This document shows, one piece after another, positions 50,883-59,978 of a stretch of 64,000 nucleotides of DNA. This DNA comes from Phytoactinopolyspora halophila. Its GTDB lineage: Bacteria > Actinomycetota > Actinomycetes > Jiangellales > Jiangellaceae. Numbering within the stretch: position 1 is the first letter of the stretch; every line of letters starts with the position of its first letter. The stretch is taken from contig NZ_QMIG01000001.1 of NCBI RefSeq assembly GCF_003287285.1, forward strand, positions 372,001 to 436,000, in the 5' to 3' direction. Under the pieces are notes generated by a model. It was not told the origin of the DNA and searched no databases. It saw only the letters and a program-made list of their open reading frames with translations. Made by a program: the position numbers and the translations under genes.

Positions 50883-53249
50883 ATGGCATCATCGTCTCCC
50901 GTGTCTCGAACCGATACGACCGCCGTCGACGTGCTGTCGGTGTCCGACCTACGGTTTGCCGGGGGAACGTCGCACAGCATCGCGGAGGAGATCAAAGCCC
51001 AGCACACCGCCGGGTTCTCCACGGCCCTGCTCCACCTCGACGGTCCCCTGGTAGCCAAGGTCTCCCCGATCAACCCGCAGATCAGGCAGGACGTCGAGAG
51101 CGGACGCGCGCGCTTGCTCGTCCAGCCCTCCCGGGTCCGAGCCCGCGTCGTCGTGATCCGGCACCCGGCAGTCTTGCAGGACGCCGCCGGCCAGCTTCCA
51201 CCTATCGAGGCCGAGCACGTCGTCATCGTGGCCAACGCCGCGCCACGCGACATCGACGGCCACGAGCATTACCAGCCGGAAGAGGTGCACCGCATCACCG
51301 AGCACCACTTCGGCCAGGAGCCGCTCTGGGCACCGATCGGACCCAGCGTGCGCTCCGCGATCTCCGGCCGTATCGACTCGGCATGCCTGCTCGACACCGA
51401 CTGGGTGAACATCATCAACGTGGACGACTGGATCACCGAGCGGTCCGGGTGGTGCGCGGACCGGCCCGTGATCGGCCGCCACAGCCGCTCGTCACCCCAG
51501 AAGTGGCCACGTGACGCGGAGACGCTGCGAGCCGTCTACCCGGTAGACGGCTCCTGGATCGTGCGGGTCCTGGGTGGAGCGGAGCCGGCAGCGGATCTAC
51601 TCGGTCAGCTACCCGCGTCGTGGGAGGTGCACGAGTTCGGCGCGATGTCGCCGAAGGAGTTCCTCGCCGGACTGGATTTCTTCGTCTACTATCACGACCC
51701 TCAGTGGGTGGAGGCGTTTGGCCGCACCATCATCGAGGCACTCGCCAGCGGCGTTCCCGCCATCCTGCCGCCGAGTTTCGAAGAACTGTTCGGCGATGCC
51801 GCGATCTACGCCGAACCGCACGAGGTGCACCGCGTCATCGATGAACTCTATGCAGCTCGCGACGCCTACGAGGCACAGGTCAGGCACGCGATCGATGCCG
51901 TACGCGCCCGGTTCGGCTACGAGGCTCATGCCGCCCGGCTGACCGAGCTGATCGGTGAGCCATCCGGTTCGGCCGGCACCAGGGAACACGACACCGACGC
52001 CCGCAGCGCCGGCGCCCCCGGCACCGGCACCACCGGCACAACAGCGACCACCGAGGCCACCGACGGCACCGACGGCACCGACGGCACCGACGGCACCGAC
52101 GGCACCGGTCAGGATGCTCCGGCAGCGCCGGTCTCGCAACGATCCCGCGGGGGGCATGCCCGGGCAAGCGCCGACTCCACCCGCCCCCGGGTTCTTTTCA
52201 TCTCGAGCAACGGCTCGGGCATGGGACACCTGACCCGGCTGCTCGCCTATGCCACCCGCGCCGAGCGGGAGATCGAGCCCCACTTCCTGTCGCTCTCGCA
52301 AGCCGTGCCCGTCGTCGCCACGTATGGCTATCCGTTCGAATACCTGCCGTCCATGGACGCTACGGGTCTGGCCCCACGGCGCTGGCACGCGTACTTTGCC
52401 GAGAGTGTCTCGCAGACCGTGGAACGCATCCAGCCCGGCGTCGTGGTATTCGACGGCACGTGGCCGTACGAGGGCATCCCGCTCGTGCGTGAAGCGTTCC
52501 CATACGTGCGCTGGGTCTGGTCCCGCCGTGGCATGTGGAAGCCCGGCATCGGGGACGACCGGCTCGGCAAGGCGGACTGGTTCGACCTCGTCGTGCAGCC
52601 CGGCGATCTCGCCGCCGAGCTGGACCGCGGAGCCACCGCCAAGGCGGCGGCACAGCGAATCGGGCCTGTGACCCTGCTCGATCGAGACGACCTCGACGGC
52701 CGCGACGCGGCACGCGCCGCTCTCGGCCTGGCCGGGGATGTGCCCATGGCCCTGGTGTCCCTCGGAGCCGGGAACATCAACGACACCAGCGGGGATGTCG
52801 GAGCATCCATCGCCGCGCTGCGTGCGCTCGGGGTCGAGGTGTGCGTGACCCGCGCCGAGATCGCCATGCAGGGTGGCGAGCATCCCGATGTCCACGTGGT
52901 GCGCACGTATCCGCTGTCTCGCTACTTCCGCGCGTTCGACGTGGCGATCAGCGCCGCCGGATACAACTCCTTTCACGAGCTGTTGCGTTTTGGCGTGCCG
53001 AGCCTGTTCGTGCCCAACCAGTCCACCGCGCTGGACGACCAAGCCAGCCGGACCAGGTTCGCTGCCGGGCACGGGTTCGCGCATCAGCTCGCATCGATCT
53101 CGGTCGACGGCGCCAAACCGCTGATCGCCGACCTCCTCGAACACGGCTCGCGGATGGTCGAACGGGTACGCGACATCGATCCCGGCAACGGCGCCGGAGA
53201 GGCGGCCGAGCACATCGCAGAACTTGCCGAGACGGCGGCACGGCAGTGA
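50883..53249 (+). CDS. Fused protein with two glycosyltransferase (GT-B) halves
   Basis: A 788-residue protein. The first half (about 10-365) looks like a GT4-type domain; its C-terminal EAFGRTIIEALASGVPAILP is the nucleotide-sugar Glu motif. A low-complexity linker (about 370-435) contains five D-G-T repeats. The second half (about 440-788) resembles GT28/MurG-type enzymes: VLFISSNGSGMGHLTRLLAY near the start and AISAAGYNSFHELLRFGVPS near 695. It probably assembles a cell-surface polysaccharide or glycolipid. ATG 50883 has GGAGG at good spacing. The next gene may be a partner. Confidence 0.82.
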   Translation: MASSSPVSRTDTTAVDVLSVSDLRFAGGTSHSIAEEIKAQHTAGFSTALLHLDGPLVAKVSPINPQIRQDVESGRARLLVQPSRVRARVVVIRHPAVLQDAAGQLPPIEAEHVVIVANAAPRDIDGHEHYQPEEVHRITEHHFGQEPLWAPIGPSVRSAISGRIDSACLLDTDWVNIINVDDWITERSGWCADRPVIGRHSRSSPQKWPRDAETLRAVYPVDGSWIVRVLGGAEPAADLLGQLPASWEVHEFGAMSPKEFLAGLDFFVYYHDPQWVEAFGRTIIEALASGVPAILPPSFEELFGDAAIYAEPHEVHRVIDELYAARDAYEAQVRHAIDAVRARFGYEAHAARLTELIGEPSGSAGTREHDTDARSAGAPGTGTTGTTATTEATDGTDGTDGTDGTDGTGQDAPAAPVSQRSRGGHARASADSTRPRVLFISSNGSGMGHLTRLLAYATRAEREIEPHFLSLSQAVPVVATYGYPFEYLPSMDATGLAPRRWHAYFAESVSQTVERIQPGVVVFDGTWPYEGIPLVREAFPYVRWVWSRRGMWKPGIGDDRLGKADWFDLVVQPGDLAAELDRGATAKAAAQRIGPVTLLDRDDLDGRDAARAALGLAGDVPMALVSLGAGNINDTSGDVGASIAALRALGVEVCVTRAEIAMQGGEHPDVHVVRTYPLSRYFRAFDVAISAAGYNSFHELLRFGVPSLFVPNQSTALDDQASRTRFAAGHGFAHQLASISVDGAKPLIADLLEHGSRMVERVRDIDPGNGAGEAAEHIAELAETAARQ
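52062..52106 (+). repeat. Five 9-bp repeats (GACGGCACC) inside the glycosyltransferase linker
   Basis: Perfect 9-bp units at 52062, 52071, 52080, 52089 and 52098 encode Asp-Gly-Thr five times. Copy-number change would keep the frame and only alter linker length. Confidence 0.95.
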
Positions 53250-53347
53250 AGCATCCGAATCGGTCATCACGGGGGCCGGTGTGCACGTGCTCGGGCATCC
53301 GGCCGGCTCACGAGTCCAGCGGGCCGGACCGCCAGTAGGGTAGGGCC

Positions 53348-53899
53348 GTGGTCACGAACCCCAAGGTGCGCAAGGCGGGCCGCTACGTACGGCGCCTGCC
53401 CGGATACCGCTATGCCAGACGCGCGCTACTGCCCCGGATCAGGCAGAGCCCCAGCGTCCGTTCCCTGGTCAAGCGGGTCTTCGACGTCGACGCGTCCCAA
53501 TCCGTCCCGCTCGACGTGGCCCCTGGCAACGTCCTGGGGGGTGTCGGCACCGAACGGCTTCCCGTCGTCGTGATCCTCATGCTCGGAATACCCGCCGAGC
53601 GAGCCGAACCCGTCGTCGACGAGATCGCGCAGCTACAACTCCTGACGGCCGGTTTCCGCCCCGTCATCGTCCTCGACACCCCGGCGTTCGCCGCCCCGCG
53701 CCGGTACGGTTACCCGGCTGAACTCCTCATCGCCAAGGACCACTGGGCCGACGCGAACCAGACGTGGGATGAATATGCCCGGTCGCGGATCGGGCGGATC
53801 ATCGCGACGTATCGCTGCTCGGCCACCATCTCCGCCGGTCCGGACGGCCTCGACGACACCGATCGGCTGATCTTGACCAGCTGCGGACATAACGCCTGA
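53348..53899 (+). CDS. Hypothetical protein linked to glycosyltransferase
   Basis: A 183-residue protein with a strongly basic N-terminus (KVRKAGRYVRRLPGYRYARR) followed by a compact alpha/beta-looking domain (LPVVVILMLGIPAERAEPVV, GFRPVIVLDTPAFAAPRRYG). I do not recognise a family. The second part could be a partial GT-A-like or Rossmann fold, but no catalytic motif is seen. It starts with GTG 98 bp after the fused glycosyltransferase, in the same direction. Confidence 0.65.
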   Translation: MVTNPKVRKAGRYVRRLPGYRYARRALLPRIRQSPSVRSLVKRVFDVDASQSVPLDVAPGNVLGGVGTERLPVVVILMLGIPAERAEPVVDEIAQLQLLTAGFRPVIVLDTPAFAAPRRYGYPAELLIAKDHWADANQTWDEYARSRIGRIIATYRCSATISAGPDGLDDTDRLILTSCGHNA

Positions 53900-53961
53900 A
53901 ACTCACCGCGTCCACGTCCCGGCTGCTCTGCCCAGCTGCGGATCGGCAGCGTCATCGGACC

Positions 53962-54852
53962 TCAGCGGATACGCCGGGCGAAGGCAGGATCCGGGGCGTC
54001 CAGCACCTGCGGATGGAGAATCGCGGCGAGCGCCTCCACCCCGTCCACGACGCGCGGTCCCGGGCGCGCGAACGAGGCGTTGGCATCCACCGCCCACACC
54101 GGCGCGCCTTCCGGCAGCACCGCGCGCCGCACGATCTCCTCGGTGAGCCGCGCCGACGCGTCTAGCCCGAATCCGCACGGGGCGCAGACGATCACCTCGG
54201 CGCCGGCTGCGGCGACGTCCTCCCAGGTGGTCCGGAACGATCTCGCACCAGAGCGGCCCCGGACACACTCGCCTCCCGCGGCCGTGATCATGTCGGGAAC
54301 CCAGTGCCCCGGCGCGAACGGCGGATCGGTCCACTCCAGGACGAGCGCCGGAACGCGCGGCCTGTCGCGCACCGTGCGGCCTACGGTGTCAAGCCGGGCG
54401 CGTAAGGCCGCCGCCAGCTCCTCGCCCCGCTCGCGGCGGCCGGTCGCGGTCCCGATGGTGACGATCGACTCCAGCACCTCCGGCAGCGTCTGCGGGTCGA
54501 CGGTCAGCACCTCGGCGGAACAGCGCAGGTACTCGAGCGCGTCGTGCACGGTGGACACGTCGACCGCACACACCGCACAGAGATCCTGGGTGATCACCAG
54601 GTCGACGTCCAGGCCGGCCAGCGCGCCCTCGTCGAGGTGATACAGATCGTCACCAGCGGCCATCCGCTCGTCGACGACACGGTCGATCGCCGCCGCGTCG
54701 AGACCCTCGGGCAGCGCGCTTGTCGAGACGATCCGCCTGTCGCGGGCCTGCGGCGGGTGATCGCACTCGAACGTCACGCCGACGACGTCGTCACCCGCGC
54801 CGACGGCGAACAGGATCTCGGTAGCCGATGGCAGCAGCGACACGATCCGCAC
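53962..54852 (-). CDS. BtuF-like cobalamin-binding (periplasmic-binding-type) protein without signal peptide
   Basis: A 296-residue protein. It starts directly with MRIVSLLPSATEILFAVGAG, the BtuF/type III binding-protein opening, without leader peptide. VTFECDHPP and ITQDLCAVCAV are typical of the cytoplasmic-looking cobalamin-binding subfamily. The fold would be two lobes joined by a helix. No transporter genes adjoin, so transport is doubtful and an intracellular role is possible. Ends 62 bp from the convergent hypothetical gene. Confidence 0.83.
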   Translation of the reverse strand: MRIVSLLPSATEILFAVGAGDDVVGVTFECDHPPQARDRRIVSTSALPEGLDAAAIDRVVDERMAAGDDLYHLDEGALAGLDVDLVITQDLCAVCAVDVSTVHDALEYLRCSAEVLTVDPQTLPEVLESIVTIGTATGRRERGEELAAALRARLDTVGRTVRDRPRVPALVLEWTDPPFAPGHWVPDMITAAGGECVRGRSGARSFRTTWEDVAAAGAEVIVCAPCGFGLDASARLTEEIVRRAVLPEGAPVWAVDANASFARPGPRVVDGVEALAAILHPQVLDAPDPAFARRIR

Positions 54853-54936
54853 GGGTTCTACGGTAGTCGAGCGGCACGGTCAGCACCGCGTGGACCCGAC
54901 ACCTCCAGTGCGGATCAACGCTCGCCATCTGGCTGA

Positions 54937-57465
54937 TCACTCAGCCTGGAACTCCCCGGCGTGCCGCTCGTCGACGACGTGCGTCTCGACCAGTTCCGGC
55001 TGGGCCTTGGCCGGCCCGAAGATCGCCTGAACGGCCAGCGCGGACACGAGTCCGCACGCTCCCGTGACGCCCGCCTCGACGACATCGGGATTCGCGGCGT
55101 TGCGTACCCACCCGCTCAGGCCCAGCTCCCGTGCGATCCCGCCGAACCACTGCCGGTAGCCGACGCCCTGCACCGTGCCCGTGATTCGCATCGCGACCGA
55201 CACGGTGTCCGGCTGCCGACTCGTGATCAGGCCATACGACTCGGCGGTGTACTCCAGCAGCGCCCGTGACACGGCCCGGGGCGGGCCGATGGCCGGATAG
55301 TGGTGCGTGGTGATGGCCGGCAACGCGTTCAGCTCGCACACGCCGGCGTCCTGCTGATCCAACGGGAGCCGGTGGTCCTCGGCCAGGATGTCGACGCCCG
55401 CGTGGTGCAATCCCGGCACGGCGGCGACGGCTCGCACGGCCAGCTCCCGCAGCGAGGGGTGGGTGCCGTCCAGCACTTCGACGCTGTCCCCTCCACGGGC
55501 GATGTTTCCGGCCGTGCTCAGCATGACGCGCTCGCCGGTACCAGGTATCGAGTCGGGCGTCGTGTCCTGCCGGTCGAGGAGGTGCAGCTCCTCGTCCCCC
55601 AGTGACAGCAGGCGGCTGCGCAGATGAGGGTTCCGCAGCCGCGCGAGGTTCTTCGCGATCATGAGCTCGGCGACAGTGGAGCGCCCGTCGCCGACCACGC
55701 TGCTGGCGGTGCGCTGGACGACGGACACCACCTCGGTACCGACGACGAAGAAGCGGTAATCGGCGCCCCGAAGGTGTGTCTCGACGATAATCTGCTGCCG
55801 TCCCTGGGCAGCGAGTGCCGAGAACGCCCGGCGCAGCTCGCCGGGATCGTCGATACCCGTCGTGACTCCCGAGCCACCCTTGCCGTCGACCGGCTTCACG
55901 ACGACGGGCCACCCGAGGGAACGCGCGAAATCCCGGGCGCCGGTCCAGTCGGCCGCCGCGAACGAGCGTCCCTGCGGGACGGTCACCCCGGCACGAGCGA
56001 GAAGCGAGCGAGTGATCTGTTTGTCATCGCACACCTTGGCGACGTACCTGCTGGTGGCCGGCCCCGTGGTGCAGTGAAAGCCGACGGCGTTGCCGCCGCG
56101 ATCCTCGACGTGGAAGTCGACGCCGCGCGAGCGCACCGTGGCCAGTCCGAGCTGGCGGGCCGCGTTCTCCAGCAGGTAGCTGTCGAGCGAGTTCTTGCCC
56201 AGGGGTTCGAGCCCGGTGGCGTCGTACTCGTTGTGCCGGGTGTGCGCCGGCCACGGATCCGGTGCCGGACTGGTGCGTTCCCAGATGCCCCGGCCCATCC
56301 AGGTGACGAGCCGGTCCAGGCTCGGAGACGTTCTACTGCCGTCGCCGGCCAGGTGCACCGTCGTGCGGCCGGGAAGGTAGAAGTCCAGCTTGGGCAGTGC
56401 CCTGGCCATTGCCTCGATAACTGCCCGTTCCAGGTCGGTGGATTGCCGCGATCCGGACAGGACGATCGTGGCATCGGGGTTGTACTCGACGGCCCGCTCC
56501 ACGATGCGCATGGCCGCGCTCACGCCCCGTCGCGTGTCGACCGAGACTCCGGTGACGATGCCGTTCGCGCCGAAGTAATCCAGTTCCTCCGGAGTGACGA
56601 CGCTCTCGTCGAGGATGATCCGCAGGTCCGGGGTATCGTTTGCGTCGCTTCGACAGGTGAGGTCATATGCCCGGCGGGTCAACTCGGCCAGCTCGGACCT
56701 CCGTGACCGGGGGATGGGCTGCTCGATATAGACACGGGACGTCAGGCGGCCGCTGGCCAGCATCTGGCCAAGCTCGTCAACAAGCTGCTCCGCGTCGTGT
56801 GGCGCGTAGCGTCCCGAGCACTCCAACCAGACCGGAGTGCTGTGCCCCGCCTCGACGTTGGCCTGCTCGACGGCCGCGACCGTTTCGAGATCGTACTCGG
56901 GGTTACCCTGCCCGGTCAGGCGCGTCACGGGGTAGCGACCGTGTTGTGCGGTCACCTGCTGCCGGAGCTCCTCGACGTCACCGCGTGCCGTTAGCGTCCG
57001 GGCTGTTCGCTGCGGGATCTCCCGTCGCGCCCCGAGCAAACCTGCAAGATCTTCGCCGCGTGCCTGAGCGAGGAGGTTGAGCGTGCCGGCCTCCACGGCT
57101 CCCGCCACACCTGCCACGGCCGTTCGCTGCCATCTCGCGAACGCCGCGTCGCCCACACTGCCGGACACGCTCCGTTCGATGGAACCAGCAATCCCGTGGG
57201 CGACGGCGAGGGGATCCTCGGCAGCCGTGAGCGACGATCCAATCAGATCCCGGACCGCGCGGCTCATCTCGCGTTCGAGGTCTGGTGCGTTCCACGGCGA
57301 ACGCGCGCCGGGTGGCAACGTGACCGCGCTACCACCGACGTATCGCTCGCCGCCGTGATCGGCACACAGCCGGGCGACGACACCCAGCCATATGGGCCGG
57401 TTCGACCGCGGCCCTGGATCACTGCGCTCGGCGATCTCGGTGAGCAATACGTCGCCGAGTTCCAA
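54937..57465 (-). CDS. Enolase-like / ATP-grasp / acylphosphatase fusion protein (842 aa)
   Basis: Three domains. Residues 1-400 resemble the MR/MLE branch of the enolase superfamily (AVEAGTLNLLAQARGEDLAG, VYIEQPIPRS, IILDESVVTPEEL). E215, E248 and D286 sit at metal-ligand positions, but the KxK lysines read TRLTG (181-185) and the later Lys is D310. Residues 430-745 form a cyanophycin-synthetase-like ATP-grasp (K524, VGDGRSTVAELM, D692, E711, N713). Residues 755-842 are an acylphosphatase with GTVQGVGYR (R771) and N789 at canonical 18-residue spacing. TTG start with a poor RBS; the true start may be nearby. Close sister of the 860-residue protein; function not established. Confidence 0.85.
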   Translation of the reverse strand: MELGDVLLTEIAERSDPGPRSNRPIWLGVVARLCADHGGERYVGGSAVTLPPGARSPWNAPDLEREMSRAVRDLIGSSLTAAEDPLAVAHGIAGSIERSVSGSVGDAAFARWQRTAVAGVAGAVEAGTLNLLAQARGEDLAGLLGARREIPQRTARTLTARGDVEELRQQVTAQHGRYPVTRLTGQGNPEYDLETVAAVEQANVEAGHSTPVWLECSGRYAPHDAEQLVDELGQMLASGRLTSRVYIEQPIPRSRRSELAELTRRAYDLTCRSDANDTPDLRIILDESVVTPEELDYFGANGIVTGVSVDTRRGVSAAMRIVERAVEYNPDATIVLSGSRQSTDLERAVIEAMARALPKLDFYLPGRTTVHLAGDGSRTSPSLDRLVTWMGRGIWERTSPAPDPWPAHTRHNEYDATGLEPLGKNSLDSYLLENAARQLGLATVRSRGVDFHVEDRGGNAVGFHCTTGPATSRYVAKVCDDKQITRSLLARAGVTVPQGRSFAAADWTGARDFARSLGWPVVVKPVDGKGGSGVTTGIDDPGELRRAFSALAAQGRQQIIVETHLRGADYRFFVVGTEVVSVVQRTASSVVGDGRSTVAELMIAKNLARLRNPHLRSRLLSLGDEELHLLDRQDTTPDSIPGTGERVMLSTAGNIARGGDSVEVLDGTHPSLRELAVRAVAAVPGLHHAGVDILAEDHRLPLDQQDAGVCELNALPAITTHHYPAIGPPRAVSRALLEYTAESYGLITSRQPDTVSVAMRITGTVQGVGYRQWFGGIARELGLSGWVRNAANPDVVEAGVTGACGLVSALAVQAIFGPAKAQPELVETHVVDERHAGEFQAE

Positions 57466-57621
57466 CCTGCTCGTTTCCTTACTTGCTGACGGGTTGGAGC
57501 CACGATACCCCGGAGATCGTGCCGAGCACGTCAGTCTACGCGCCTACCACAATCGACATGCCGCTCCACACGGTAATGACGCGGCGCCAGGGCCACTTTC
57601 TCAGACGTCATGTAACCTCTG

Positions 57622-57714
57622 ATGCATGAACCTGGATGGACAACCCGACGTCGACTCGGCATCGACGAGAGGGACAACGGGATCGCTGACCTCCGCCTCG
57701 ACGGCGAGACATGA
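57622..57714 (+). CDS. Candidate small leader ORF coupled to the ATP-grasp gene
   Basis: A 30-codon frame starting ATG at 57622 whose TGA overlaps the ATP-grasp ATG (ATGA, 57711-57714). A second overlapping 36-codon frame starts four bases later (57626-57736, Ser/Thr-rich, reading ASTRGTTGSLTSASTA). A TAACCT lies at 57613-57618, seven nt before 57626, so a leaderless transcript is possible. Neither has a Shine-Dalgarno. Either could be a translational coupler or a small substrate peptide; both could also be chance. Confidence 0.25.
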   Translation: MHEPGWTTRRRLGIDERDNGIADLRLDGET

Positions 57715-58676
57715 TGCCGTTTCCGCCCGCAAGTGAGGTAGAGCTCGGCTACTACGAGCTGTCCACGCATCTGATTGCCCTTGAGGTCATGCATCGCGGT
57801 TACAAGCCGCGATGGCTCCGCCGCGCAGCATTCGTGGTTGACATCGACGGTCGCGTCCTCGGGTGGAACATGACCCGGTGCACCATCACCTCGACAATCG
57901 GCGCTGAACTCACGACGCGGAAGGACTACACCCGGAAACTGCTCAGCGAGGCCGGATTGACAGTAGCGTCGGGCGGATCCTTTCGTCCTGCGGAGTACGG
58001 CGAGGCCATCCGGAAAGCTCGTGAGATCGGCTGGCCCGTCATAGTGAAGCCGGCAAACGCCGGGAAGGGTCGCGGGGTCGGCGTCGTGGCCAGCGAGGAG
58101 GAACTCAACGCCGCGTGGCAGTCCGCCGCGAGTGGATTGCACGTGGTCATCGAGCGGCAGCAATCCGGGGACGAGGCGCGTTTCCTCGTGATCGATGGGG
58201 AGTGCATGGCAGTCGTGGGCCGGAGGCCCGCCCACGTCATTGGCGATGGTCACTCGACGGTCGCCGAGCTAGTTGCTGAGAAGAACCGAGCCAGAGCGAT
58301 CAATCCGCATCTCGCGGGACACAGGGTCCCGTTGACTGGTGATCCTGATCATGTGCCGGCCCCGCGTGAGCGTGTCACCCTTGATCACCGCGGCGGATTC
58401 TCCACGGGAGCCGACAGCATCGATCTCACGGACGATGTACATCCCTCGTATGTGGATATCGCCTGCCGTGCCGAGCGCACGTTCCCCCAGCTAGGAATCG
58501 CAGGAGTGGACATTATCGCCGAGGACTTCACGCAGCCGGCCACACCGCACAACCACATCATCATCGAGGTCAACTCCCGCCCTGCTATTGGTGCGCATCA
58601 TTTCCCGTGGGAGGGAGAGACGCGAGACGTCGCAGCGGCGATCGTAGACGCGTGTGTGACACGACGCGTCGGGTGA
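57711..58676 (+). CDS. Stand-alone cyanophycin-synthetase-like ATP-grasp ligase
   Basis: A 321-residue protein equal to the ATP-grasp segment of the fused neighbours. A pre-domain (ELTTRKDYTRKLLSEAGLTV) is followed by IVKPANAGKGRGVGV (K113), VIERQ (E148), HVIGDGHSTVAELVAEKNRA and the Mg site GVDIIAED (D267) with IIEVNSRPAIGAHH (E286, N288). All core catalytic residues are present. Unlike the relatives, it has no enolase-like or acylphosphatase domain. It lies on the opposite strand to the rest of the cluster, in the gap between two leftward genes. It should form an amide through an acyl-phosphate; substrates unknown. Confidence 0.85.
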   Translation: MMPFPPASEVELGYYELSTHLIALEVMHRGYKPRWLRRAAFVVDIDGRVLGWNMTRCTITSTIGAELTTRKDYTRKLLSEAGLTVASGGSFRPAEYGEAIRKAREIGWPVIVKPANAGKGRGVGVVASEEELNAAWQSAASGLHVVIERQQSGDEARFLVIDGECMAVVGRRPAHVIGDGHSTVAELVAEKNRARAINPHLAGHRVPLTGDPDHVPAPRERVTLDHRGGFSTGADSIDLTDDVHPSYVDIACRAERTFPQLGIAGVDIIAEDFTQPATPHNHIIIEVNSRPAIGAHHFPWEGETRDVAAAIVDACVTRRVG

Positions 58677-58751
58677 TGCATGCTGGATGGCGCTTCGTGG
58701 TTCGCCCGGCGACCTGGTGCGCGCTGTCGACAGCAATGAGGCGAGAAGGCA

Positions 58752-59978
58752 CTACCGTACGGTGAACGTGTCGAGCTCTTGGCGCTCGCGATGGCGCTCT
58801 TCCACGAGCATCGCACTGTGCCCGGCGAGCGTTCCGTCCACGAGCATCTCGGCGAGCCATGCGATGTGCTGTGCGGGTCCCTGCAACACGCCGTCGGCGA
58901 TCCCTTCGACCCGGTCGGTGATCTCGATGTAACCGGACAGCTCCATGCTCCGGGCGATCTCGGCGATGACGGTGACCGCACCGTCGAGGTCGGGAACGGC
59001 GGCCGCATGGAATTCCACCGCGACGTCATCCTGCGGATCGGGAAGATCGATCGAACGTTCTCCGGCATGATGACGCAGGATGCTCGCCCCTCCGGCCTGG
59101 CTGAGCTCGCCGGACACGCTGGCCTGAGCGGACAGCCCGGGACGCTCACCAAGCTCCACCACCCAGGCATGCTGGTCGGCAACGGGATGCCGGTGGTCGG
59201 TGACCACGAGATCGACGAATCCCACGGTCAGCCCGGGTACGGCACGAATCGCGTCGGCAGCGAGCTGGCGCGCGGTGGCGTGCAGCTCGTCGAATACGTC
59301 CTGGCCCGCCTCGCTCGATTCCATACTGCTCGGAGGCACCGGCAGCAGCACCGCGGATCGCGCCTCGCCGCCGACGACCAGTATCCGAATGTACTCGCCC
59401 TTGACCTGTTCCTCGATCAGGAACCGGTACCCGGGCGGGACGACGACACGTCCTTCTTCCTCACCCGGTTCGCGCAGCTCGGTGAGCGCGTAGGCGGAGC
59501 GTACGAACGTGTCCCGTTCGGTTGGCGGGGTCCGCAGGTAATCGATCGCCCGGTCGAACTGATCTTCGTCGAGCACGTTGTGGAACGTCTCGATGGCGTT
59601 GTCACCCATGGCCGGTTTGACCACGATCGGGTAACCGATGCGTTCGGCGAAATTCTTCGCATCGTTCAGCCCCCGGCCCACGGAGAACGTGGCACCGCGG
59701 GGCACCGGCACGCCAGCGCGTTCGAGGTGCGCCCGACGCATCCGCTTGTCCTGCGCGTACGTCACCGCGGCGAGCGTCGACGACTGGGGTATCCCGTGGA
59801 TGAACGACAGCTCGTGCTCACCGTCAGGCGTGGTGACCATGAGGACCTGGCGTGGATAGAGCACCACGTTCAGGCCGTGCCGCAAGGCCGCCTGGTGGAT
59901 CTCGTGTCCATCCCGGATCGGTGCCGCCAGCTGCGACGACGCCGTCGGGTCGGGCATCTGGAGCGGTTCAACCGACAT
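58752..59978 (-). CDS. ATP-grasp protein with degenerate acylphosphatase-like tail
   Basis: A 408-residue protein. The ATP-grasp region (about 65-305) has DKRMRRAHLERAGVPVPRGA, IVVKPAMGDNAIET (K121), LIEEQVKG, GFVDLVV (D256) and VVELGERPGL (E275; the usual Asn is Gly). It lacks the VGDG-HSTVAEL block of its neighbours. Residues 318-400 align in layout with their acylphosphatase (MELSGYIEITD against GLTGWVRNINE) but the catalytic Arg and Asn are gone. The ATG at 59978 overlaps the stop of the upstream 860-residue gene by 11 bp and has AGGAG, so the two are coupled. Confidence 0.8.
   Translation of the reverse strand: MSVEPLQMPDPTASSQLAAPIRDGHEIHQAALRHGLNVVLYPRQVLMVTTPDGEHELSFIHGIPQSSTLAAVTYAQDKRMRRAHLERAGVPVPRGATFSVGRGLNDAKNFAERIGYPIVVKPAMGDNAIETFHNVLDEDQFDRAIDYLRTPPTERDTFVRSAYALTELREPGEEEGRVVVPPGYRFLIEEQVKGEYIRILVVGGEARSAVLLPVPPSSMESSEAGQDVFDELHATARQLAADAIRAVPGLTVGFVDLVVTDHRHPVADQHAWVVELGERPGLSAQASVSGELSQAGGASILRHHAGERSIDLPDPQDDVAVEFHAAAVPDLDGAVTVIAEIARSMELSGYIEITDRVEGIADGVLQGPAQHIAWLAEMLVDGTLAGHSAMLVEERHRERQELDTFTVR

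Noticed and set aside
51609-53270. Minus-strand frame of 553 codons
   Set aside because: Shadow of the double glycosyltransferase; the Gly/Ala repeats derive from the microsatellite read in reverse.
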